Of a stretch of DNA of 26,291 bases, positions 1 to 5,862 are shown one piece after another (within the stretch, counting starts at the first letter, position 1; the number at the start of each line of letters is the position of its first letter). The position numbers were made by a program, and so were the translations under genes. Below the pieces are notes generated by a model. That model saw only the letters and a list, made by a program, of their open reading frames with translations. It was not told where the DNA came from and searched no databases. The DNA comes from CAYWGR01 sp964458015 (GTDB lineage Bacteria > Planctomycetota > Planctomycetia > Pirellulales > Thermoguttaceae). The DNA lies in contig CAYWGR010000070.1 in NCBI GenBank assembly GCA_964458015.1, positions 1-26,291 of the forward strand, in the 5' to 3' direction.

Positions 1-960
1 CCCGCCTGTGTGTGCGGCGTGCGAACGCCCACCGCCACCGTGACCGACCTGGGCACGGAGTTCGGCGTGGAAGTCGGTCCGACGGGCGTGGTGGAAACCT
101 GCGTTTTTGACGGCCGCGTTCGTGTGACCGCCATCGGCGAAAACGGCGGCAATGCCGCTGCGCAAGATTTGAGTCAAGGCGAAGCCGTCCGCATCGTGCC
201 GCACGAGTTCATCCTTCGGCCTTCCTCGATCAAACCCGAACAATTCGTCCGGTATTTGCCTCGAATCGGAACCATCCGCGACAACTTTGGAACGGAACAT
301 AATTATCTGAAGGATGGGACCGCCGGGACCGTTTGGAGCGGTATTTTGAATGCCGACAAGGCTTTGCGGCTCGACACATTGCCCGTTGATCTGGATGGCC
401 AACGGACATCGGGCTTACTAACTATCGGCCTGAAGCAAGATAGTTGGGCCGGCTGGGCGCAGCCGCATCGGGACCGCACGTGGAATAATGCTCCTTACCT
501 GTTCGTCAATGTGGCCAAGGGCGACTTCGAGGCTCGCGTCAAGATTCATACGCAAACGGTTGGGCTGTGGTCGGTTGCCGGGTTGATGGTCCGGCACGAG
601 GGCGGCGGTTTTGCCTCGGTCAATTGCAATCGTTTCAGCCCCGAGCAAGGTTGTCAATTTGCCACGCGAAGCAATTGGACCGACGTTGATACCGACAATG
701 ATGCAATGGCCGATTCCGACAAGAACATCGCTCTGCGGCTAGTGCGCATGGGCGACACATTCTTGGCCTCGGGCAGCAGCGACGACGGTCAAACCTGGAA
801 GGCCTTGGATTGGGGCGAGGGCAAAAACTCGATGGGAGGCACCGTGCTTCGCCTGCCGAAAATGATCGGCACCGTCCAGGTCGGCCTCTGGTACGGCACT
901 TTCAACCCAACGCCGGGCGAGGCGACTTTCCAAGATTTCATCATCGAAAGGAGGAAATAA
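1..960 (+). CDS. FecR-family protein with C-terminal concanavalin-like domain (5' partial)
   Basis: The reading frame is already open at base 1, so the N-terminus (in this family usually a cytoplasmic segment and one membrane helix) lies upstream. The GTG at 10 is unlikely to be the true start. The first 60 or so residues match the FecR core: 'ATVTDLGTEFGVEV', then a 'FDGRVRV' strand and 'LSQGEAVRI'. FecR-type proteins usually act with ECF sigma factors as membrane-bound regulators, and planctomycete versions often carry an extracytoplasmic carbohydrate-binding-like domain. From about residue 90 a beta-sandwich-like domain begins at 'IRDNFGTEHNYLKDG' and runs to the end. It has the aromatic and Gly spacing of DUF1349/LamG-like folds and is clearly homologous to the PEP-CTERM protein encoded at 2024-2812. 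The role as a surface sensor or anti-sigma-type regulator is inferred. The partner sigma factor would be expected upstream. Confidence 0.8.
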   Translation, partial: PACVCGVRTPTATVTDLGTEFGVEVGPTGVVETCVFDGRVRVTAIGENGGNAAAQDLSQGEAVRIVPHEFILRPSSIKPEQFVRYLPRIGTIRDNFGTEHNYLKDGTAGTVWSGILNADKALRLDTLPVDLDGQRTSGLLTIGLKQDSWAGWAQPHRDRTWNNAPYLFVNVAKGDFEARVKIHTQTVGLWSVAGLMVRHEGGGFASVNCNRFSPEQGCQFATRSNWTDVDTDNDAMADSDKNIALRLVRMGDTFLASGSSDDGQTWKALDWGEGKNSMGGTVLRLPKMIGTVQVGLWYGTFNPTPGEATFQDFIIERRK

Positions 961-990
961 AAACGCAAGTGGGGGCAAAAGAATGTAAGA

Positions 991-1064
991 GCGGGTCGAG
1001 CGCAACGTCTGGCCCGCAAAAAAAGAGAATACTCAGTGGCGGGCCTTCGCTGCGCTCGACCTGC
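991..1064. repeat. Nested inverted repeat, long hairpin
   Basis: An outer arm at 991-1004 (GCGGGTCGAGCGCA) pairs with 1051-1064 (TGCGCTCGACCTGC) with a single G-T pair. Inside it, GGCCCGC at 1011-1017 pairs perfectly with GCGGGCC at 1039-1045, leaving an A-rich loop. The structure sits between the FecR-like gene and the first PEP-CTERM gene and has no T-run, so it is not a standard intrinsic terminator. It could be a dispersed REP-like element, an mRNA-stabilising or processing hairpin, or a transcription barrier. Pairing is read directly; the role is unknown. Confidence 0.6.
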
Positions 1065-1155
1065 CCTACGGATGGTTATGCATTTGTTTGGAATGGCGTT
1101 GAGGTCCTTATTGGTTCATTTTTTTCTGGATAATCTTTTCGAGAGGAGAATTTCT

Positions 1156-1950
1156 ATGTTACGCAAGTTTGCATTGGTTTTTGCAACCGCGGCGGTACTT
1201 GCATTCTCAGTGAGCAATGCCAAGGCGGAACTGGTGGCGCAATGGACGTTTGATGATTCGAGCAATGTGGGCAAAGCGACTGTCGGCAGCGATCTCACGG
1301 CCGTCGGTGGTGCAACGTATAGCTCAGCCGGTCAAAGCGGCGGTGCCGTAAGTCTCGATGGTTCCACAGGCTATCTACACCTGGAGGGCGATGTTTTGCC
1401 GACCGGCGTTCCCGCGGGCAAAGGCAGCTACACCATCACGGCATGGATCAAAACCACGGTCTACGGCGAGGGGATGATTGGCGCCAATAGCATTGTCGGT
1501 TGGGGCTCCTACGGAACAGAGGGAGGAGTCAATGCGTTCCGCACGAATCGCGGCGTGGACAGCGGAGACGGTTTGACCGATTACTCTTGGGGGCCGGGCT
1601 ATGATATCGTTCGCTATGGAACAGTGTCCGACGGAGTCTGGCATTCCGTGGCGGTCACTTATGATTCCACGACGAACGCGAAGCAGTTGTATCTGAACGG
1701 CAACACACTGGGTCTCTCGATGACCATGCCGGAAGGCGGTCTCGATGTAGGAGCAGGCAGTTTCCGCGTCGGCTCGACGAATAACGGCGGAGAATTCTGC
1801 AACGGCCTGCTCGACGACGTGCGGATCTACAACACCGCCCTTACGAGCGGCGAAATTGCCGCGATTGCAGGTGTTCCCGAGCCTTCTTCGTTGTTATTGA
1901 TTATATCCGGTCTGATTGGTCTGTTGGCCTATGCCTGGCGGAAACGATAA
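1156..1950 (+). CDS. PEP-CTERM surface protein with LamG-like domain
   Basis: A 264-residue exported protein. The ATG at 1156 is chosen over the longer frame because GAGAGGAG lies just upstream and a signal peptide starts there (MLRKFALVFATAAVLAFSVS, cleavage near AKA-EL). Residues 25-235 form a LamG/concanavalin-like beta-sandwich: 'LVAQWTFDD' at the start, 'YTITAWIKT' in the middle, 'WHSVAVTYD' and 'LYLNG' next, and 'GLLDDVRIYNTALT' at the end, all typical of LamG type 3. The C-terminus is a PEP-CTERM sorting signal: VPEP at 240-243, a hydrophobic stretch, then WRKR. Such proteins are exported, processed by an exosortase (not in this window) and placed at the cell surface or matrix. The ligand is probably a glycan, but nothing in the sequence proves it. 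It shares almost the same C-terminal signal as the next gene. Confidence 0.9.
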   Translation: MLRKFALVFATAAVLAFSVSNAKAELVAQWTFDDSSNVGKATVGSDLTAVGGATYSSAGQSGGAVSLDGSTGYLHLEGDVLPTGVPAGKGSYTITAWIKTTVYGEGMIGANSIVGWGSYGTEGGVNAFRTNRGVDSGDGLTDYSWGPGYDIVRYGTVSDGVWHSVAVTYDSTTNAKQLYLNGNTLGLSMTMPEGGLDVGAGSFRVGSTNNGGEFCNGLLDDVRIYNTALTSGEIAAIAGVPEPSSLLLIISGLIGLLAYAWRKR

Positions 1951-1964
1951 TAGTGCCGGATCCA

Positions 1965-1990
1965 TGAGGACCGTTCGGTCAATGACCTCA
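1965..1990 (+). other. Short hairpin between the two PEP-CTERM genes
   Basis: GACCG TT CGGTC (1969-1980) is a compact GTTC-loop hairpin, flanked by TGAG (1965-1968) and CTCA (1987-1990), which can also pair. No T-run follows. It may tune expression between the two PEP-CTERM genes, or be chance. Pairing is seen; function is unsupported. Confidence 0.3.
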
Positions 1991-2023
1991 AGCCAGCACA
2001 ATTATAAATCAGGAGAAAGTTTC

Positions 2024-2812
2024 ATGAAACAGTTTGCATCGCTTATATTGGTATTAGCCGCGTCGCTGGGAATATGTTCCACCAATACTGTCTTCGCCAC
2101 GACGATCACCGATGACTTCAGCACGTCGCACAACTATCTGGCGGACGGCGTGACGGGCACGATTTGGGATGGAATCCTACATGCAGACAATGCCGCGTCG
2201 ATGGATGCCAATACCTCGAATGCCGGCAAGCTCACTATCTCGTTGACCGGAACCGCAAGCGGCTACGGCGACGGCATGGTTTACAGCAATGCTCCGTTCC
2301 TCTACAAGAATGTCGATCTGTCGCAGAACTTTACCATGCAAGCGAAGACGGCCGATACGGTTTTCGCTGGTTACGACGTCCTGGGACTCATGGTGTACAA
2401 AAGCACCTATAACTACGCGTCTCTGAACCAAAATTACTTTGGCGTAACGCCGGAAACCGCCGACGTGGAGGCGCGAACGGTAATCGATGGAATCCAATCC
2501 GGTGGGGTTATCGCCGCTGGCATCGGCCATTACTTGAAACTCTCGTGGACGGCAGCAACCTCGACCTTCAACCTTTCGTGCAGCAATGACGGCACGAACT
2601 GGATCGGCTCGACTGATATCGTGAGAACGGATCTGACAGGTTCGGCATACGCCGGCATCTATTTCGGCGATTATACCGCCACGACCTCGGGAGAACGTAT
2701 CGCACAGTACGATAGCTTCAGCTTGACGACGGTGCCGGAGCCTGCATCCCTTGTTGTCTTGGCAACAGGCCTGATCGGCCTCTTGGCCTACGCCTGGCGG
2801 AAACGTCGTTAA
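2024..2812 (+). CDS. PEP-CTERM protein homologous to the FecR C-terminal domain
   Basis: A 262-residue exported protein starting at ATG 2024, preceded by AGGAGAAAG. The signal peptide is MKQFASLILVLAASLGICST with cleavage near VFA-TT. Residues 27-235 form a beta-rich domain starting 'ITDDFSTSHNYLADG' and continuing 'GTIWDGILHADNA', 'YSNAPFLYKNV' and 'GLMVY'. These match, in the same order, the C-terminal domain of the FecR-like protein at 1-960 ('IRDNFGTEHNYLKDG', 'GTVWSGILNADKA', 'WNNAPYLFVNV', 'GLMVR'). The PEP-CTERM signal begins with VPEP at 237-240 and ends WRKRR. It lies 73 bp after the LamG PEP-CTERM gene, so co-transcription is likely. I infer a surface protein with the same binding fold as the regulator, perhaps the same ligand. 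The fold resembles DUF1349/laminin G, but the exact family is not certain. Confidence 0.88.
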   Translation: MKQFASLILVLAASLGICSTNTVFATTITDDFSTSHNYLADGVTGTIWDGILHADNAASMDANTSNAGKLTISLTGTASGYGDGMVYSNAPFLYKNVDLSQNFTMQAKTADTVFAGYDVLGLMVYKSTYNYASLNQNYFGVTPETADVEARTVIDGIQSGGVIAAGIGHYLKLSWTAATSTFNLSCSNDGTNWIGSTDIVRTDLTGSAYAGIYFGDYTATTSGERIAQYDSFSLTTVPEPASLVVLATGLIGLLAYAWRKRR

Positions 2813-2829
2813 GAGGCATTGAATAAAAA

Positions 2830-2915
2830 ACCGCGGGGACGCAAAGAAACGTGGAAAATTATTCGATTCGATCATCCATTATTCCTCTTTCTGCGTCCTT
2901 GGCGTCCTTCGCGGT
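2830..2915. repeat. Imperfect inverted repeat (accgcggggacgcaaag type)
   Basis: The left arm at 2830-2851 (ACCGCGGGGACGCAAAG...) is mirrored by the right arm at 2888-2915, ending CGTCCTTCGCGGT. The terminal ACCGCG/CGCGGT pair perfectly, then one indel and a few mismatches follow. The arms enclose an AT-richer spacer (2852-2887). The sequence resembles the non-coding dispersed inverted repeats of the 'ccgcggagacgcaaag' kind that I associate with several bacterial genomes; that resemblance is from memory. It occupies the gap between the second PEP-CTERM gene and the beta-propeller gene. Confidence 0.55.
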
Positions 2916-2944
2916 CTGTTTTTTTGAGAAAATTCGGTGACGGA

Positions 2945-4054
2945 ATGGACAGGCAAATGCAACTCAATCTTCGAGAAACGGTTTTACGAGTGGCGACGGC
3001 CGGCCTTTGCCTCTTTTTGCTGTTCTCTGCGTCCGTTACCAAGGCCGACGATGCGATCGATACGGCAACGGTCGAAAAGTGGTCGCAGAAGTTCACGGGT
3101 TGGAAAGCCTATTATCCCGATCATGTAATTTCCTCGAAGCCGAACATTTCCGGCTATGCGGATGTTTGCATGGTTGACGTGCCTACCGTCTACCAGATTC
3201 CGGGCGACACAAAATGGTATATGTCGTTCATCGGCTTTAACGGCAAGGGTTACCAATCGTTTGTCGCCGTGAGCGAGGATCTTGTGCGATGGAAACCGCT
3301 GGGGCTGGCAATGGGGTTTGGTCCCCAAGGCGATTTCGATCACGGCGGCGTGGTGCTCGGCGCGTATCTCTACGAATCCTATGCCGTCGATGCTCCACGG
3401 CGTCTCAAGAAACACCAAGGCAAGTACTGGTCGCTTTACGGAGCCTATCGCAATCAAGGCGGTTATGAACTGCGGCCCGGCTACGAAGGCGTCGCCACGA
3501 GCGACGACGGCATCCACTGGGCTCGCGCCAAAAAACAGTACATCCTCTCGGTTCACGAGCCTGACGTGGGGAAATGGGAAAAAGACTGCATCTATCAGCC
3601 GTGGCTGGTCGAACATGAGGGCAAATTCTATAACTTTTACAATGCCGCCAACGGCGCAGTCGAGCAGATCGGCTTAGTAACGTCCTCGAATTTGCTCGAT
3701 TGGTCGCGCGATGCCGGCAATCCGGTGATTCACAATCGCAAGCAATGCGAGGATGCCGTGATGGCGGCCGACGGCAAGGTGTTCCGCGACGGCGACCATT
3801 GGGTGATGTTCTACTTCGGTTTGAAAAAGGATCATGCCCATGTAATGATCGCTTTCTCGCGCGATCTGCTGCACTGGACCTCCCGTTGCGAGCCGCTTTA
3901 TCGTGCAGGCGGACACCCGGACAAGCTGGACCAGGAGCACGCCCACAAAATATCGTTGGTTTGGAATCCGCAAAATCAAACGTGGTATTTATTCTACAAC
4001 GCCGTTGGCGCGAAAGGGCGCGGCATTGGACTTTTGACGAGTAAACCACTCTAG
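2945..4054 (+). CDS. Exported five-bladed beta-propeller glycosidase-like protein (GH43/GH32-like)
   Basis: 369 residues from ATG 2945. ATG 2957 is also possible, and neither start has a strong ribosome site. The upstream in-frame extension runs through an inverted repeat, so it is rejected. A signal peptide covers residues 1-34 (hydrophobic LCLFLLFSA, then TKA-DD). The rest shows repeated blade motifs typical of GH32/43/62/68/130-like propellers: 'DVPTVYQ...WYMSFIGF' (79-98), 'VAVSEDLVRWKPLG' (107-120), 'GVATSDDGIHWARA' (182-195), 'YQPWLVEHEGKFYNFYNA' (217-234), 'DHWVMFYFGL' (284-293), 'AFSRDLLHW' (303-311) and 'TWYLFYNAVG' (346-355). The family acts on arabino-, xylo- or fructo-oligosaccharides, among others. 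Asp78 in 'MVDVPTV' and Glu269 in 'CEDAV' are candidate acidic catalytic residues, but this is inference. The stop lies 10 bp before the lipoprotein gene, so the two are probably one operon. Confidence 0.78.
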   Translation: MDRQMQLNLRETVLRVATAGLCLFLLFSASVTKADDAIDTATVEKWSQKFTGWKAYYPDHVISSKPNISGYADVCMVDVPTVYQIPGDTKWYMSFIGFNGKGYQSFVAVSEDLVRWKPLGLAMGFGPQGDFDHGGVVLGAYLYESYAVDAPRRLKKHQGKYWSLYGAYRNQGGYELRPGYEGVATSDDGIHWARAKKQYILSVHEPDVGKWEKDCIYQPWLVEHEGKFYNFYNAANGAVEQIGLVTSSNLLDWSRDAGNPVIHNRKQCEDAVMAADGKVFRDGDHWVMFYFGLKKDHAHVMIAFSRDLLHWTSRCEPLYRAGGHPDKLDQEHAHKISLVWNPQNQTWYLFYNAVGAKGRGIGLLTSKPL

Positions 4055-4064
4055 GAATCGGGCA

Positions 4065-4688
4065 ATGACGCAATTCCAACAATACACACGCGCGATGATC
4101 GGCGGGATCCTGGCGATCCTGGCGTGGGTCTCCGGTTGCGGCGGTGGGCCAAGCCGGTTGGCCTATGAAGGACCGGCGTGGAATCCTTCGACGCAAGCGG
4201 CGAAAATCATCGAGATGCACGATGCCGATGGCAACGGCGTGTTGGGGCCCGAGGAGTTGGAAAAAACACCCGCCATGAAAGCCGCATTGCGTTTTGCCGA
4301 CCGCAATCACGATGGTAAACTTGACCAGACGGAGATCATGGCCCGATTGAGTTTCTTTCGCGATTCGCGCACGTATCGGGCGAAGACGGTTTGCTTGATC
4401 GCCTCGGGCGGTAAGCCCCTAGCGGGCGCGAAGGTGCGATTTGTGCCCGAGGAAGCGATTGCGAGCGCGGTGGGGCCGGCCCAGGGCGTGGCCGATGCTT
4501 CCGGCCGTGCGGTCATGGCGGTGGAAGGCTCGAAGGAGACAGGCATTCTGCCCGGTTTTTACAAAGTGGAAATCACCGGCGGCAGCAAGCCGCTGCCGTC
4601 GCGGTATAACACCGAAACTATGCTCGGTTGCGAGATAGCTCCCGACGGCGGTCCCGAGGGGCTCGCGCCGAAATTCGATTTGAAATAG
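4065..4688 (+). CDS. EF-hand lipoprotein with carboxypeptidase-regulatory-like domain
   Basis: 207 residues. Start ATG 4065 has AGGA eight bases upstream, overlapping the previous stop region, which suggests translational coupling. The N-terminus is a lipoprotein signal: hydrophobic GGILAILAW then lipobox VSGC, so Cys25 would be lipidated. Two EF-hand loops follow: DADGNGVLGPEE (53-64) and DRNHDGKLDQTE (79-90), both with acidic or Asn residues at the calcium-binding positions and Gly at position 6. From about residue 105 to the end is a beta-sandwich of the carboxypeptidase regulatory type ('GGKPLAGAKVRFVP', 'ADASGRAVM', 'GFYKVEITGG'), common in planctomycete lipoproteins next to DUF1559 genes. 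Calcium-dependent surface binding or scaffolding is plausible; no enzyme motif is seen. Confidence 0.85.
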   Translation: MTQFQQYTRAMIGGILAILAWVSGCGGGPSRLAYEGPAWNPSTQAAKIIEMHDADGNGVLGPEELEKTPAMKAALRFADRNHDGKLDQTEIMARLSFFRDSRTYRAKTVCLIASGGKPLAGAKVRFVPEEAIASAVGPAQGVADASGRAVMAVEGSKETGILPGFYKVEITGGSKPLPSRYNTETMLGCEIAPDGGPEGLAPKFDLK

Positions 4689-4723
4689 TAACAGCAAAAC
4701 TCGTCTGCCCCCTGGGGTGAATT

Positions 4724-5752
4724 ATGTGTCGCGACACAATAAAATTAGAATTCAGAAATCGAAAAAAGGCCGGCTTCACGCTGGTCGAGCTTTTGGTCGT
4801 CATTACGATCATCGGCATTTTGATTTCGCTTTTGTTGCCGGCGGTGCAGTCGGCCCGCGAGGCAGCCCGGCGTTTGCAGTGCTCGAACAATCTCAAGCAG
4901 ATCGGTTTGGCCTTTCACAATCATCTTCAGGCGAACGGATTTTTTGCCTCGGGCGGCTGGGGATGGCGGTGGGAGCCCGAACCGAGCCGCGGCAGCGGTC
5001 GCGAGCAGCCGGGCAGTTGGATCTACAATCTGCTGCCTTATATGGAACAACAAGCATTGCATGACTTGGGGCTTAACGGCGACATCAAGGTAGCCAATGC
5101 GCAGCGCGGCCAGACGGCCTTGGCGGGGTTGCTTTGTCCCACGCGACGTCAAACAATGGTGTTCACCAACTATAATAATTGCTACTACAACGCCGATACG
5201 ATGGCCACGACCGCCCGGGGTGATTATGCCGCCAATGCGGGCGACCAGATGCTGTGCCAGTTCGGCAACAACTCGACCGGCGGTTATCAGGGGCCATCGA
5301 GCTTGGAGGTGGGCGACGGTTCTTCTTTCGCATGGCCTAGCACGTCGTCTTTCTCCGGCATTTCGTTTTTGCGGAGCCAAATTACGATCGCCCAGGTGCG
5401 CGACGGGACGAGCAACACCTACATGGCGGGCGAAAAGTATCTGAATCCCGACAACTACAACACCGGCCTGGACTGGGCCGACAATGAAAACCTTTTCTGC
5501 GGCTTTACCAACGACAATCATCGCACGGGCGCTTTCGTGCCATTGCAAGATCGGCCGGGCGATGCGCAGCTTCAAGAGGTCGAGTCGGGTGAATTATGCA
5601 CGTGTGTTTTCGGCAGCGCTCACGGCGGCGGTTTCAATATGGCGTTTTGCGACGGCTCGGTCCACTTGATCAGCTACTCGATCGATGCAACTACCCACAC
5701 GCGGTTGGCCAATCGCCAAGACGGATTTGCCATCGATTCGAGCAAGTTTTAA
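4724..5752 (+). CDS. DUF1559 (SBP_bac_10) pseudopilin-like protein
   Basis: 342 residues. ATG 4724 is preceded by GGGGTGA. A type IV pilin-like N-terminus is clear: charged leader ending KKAG, then FTLVELLVVITIIGILISLL. Prepilin peptidase would cut after Gly17, leaving Phe18 with the conserved Glu at mature position 5 (Glu22). 'LPAVQSAREAARRLQCSNNLKQIGLA' follows, the hallmark of DUF1559. The C-terminal H-x(9)-DG motif is present (His300, Asp310-Gly311 in 'HGGGFNMAFCDGS'). Planctomycete genomes carry many DUF1559 paralogues, often beside lipoproteins like the one just upstream (35 bp gap). Their function is not established. Proposed roles include pilus-like fibres and surface binding of large glycans, which would fit the glycosidase neighbours. 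Confidence 0.93.
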   Translation: MCRDTIKLEFRNRKKAGFTLVELLVVITIIGILISLLLPAVQSAREAARRLQCSNNLKQIGLAFHNHLQANGFFASGGWGWRWEPEPSRGSGREQPGSWIYNLLPYMEQQALHDLGLNGDIKVANAQRGQTALAGLLCPTRRQTMVFTNYNNCYYNADTMATTARGDYAANAGDQMLCQFGNNSTGGYQGPSSLEVGDGSSFAWPSTSSFSGISFLRSQITIAQVRDGTSNTYMAGEKYLNPDNYNTGLDWADNENLFCGFTNDNHRTGAFVPLQDRPGDAQLQEVESGELCTCVFGSAHGGGFNMAFCDGSVHLISYSIDATTHTRLANRQDGFAIDSSKF

Positions 5753-5782
5753 CGGTTACTGTACGTGATTTACCGCGCGAAT

Positions 5783-5788
5783 TATAAT
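5783..5788 (+). promoter_or_regulatory. Candidate -10 element before the GH127 gene
   Basis: A perfect TATAAT at 5783-5788, within TATAATCGAA, lies 75 bp before the GH127 start. No good -35 box is seen at 16-18 bp spacing. The same TATAATCGAA decamer occurs in the stronger promoter at 18772. It would allow the GH127 gene to be expressed independently of the DUF1559 gene. Confidence 0.4.
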
Positions 5789-5862
5789 CGAACCGCACGA
5801 TAAGTTCTTCCCTCCTGATTCTTCCCCCCTACGAATTTGCTCTAACAATTGAGGAGAAAACG

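Noticed and set aside
3405..4310. 301-codon - strand frame across the beta-propeller and lipoprotein genes
   Set aside because: Arg/Cys-rich, no motif, spans two supported genes on the opposite strand.
4708..4720. CCCCC T GGGG next to the DUF1559 ribosome site, as a possible sequestering hairpin
   Set aside because: The loop would be too small to close a stable stem.
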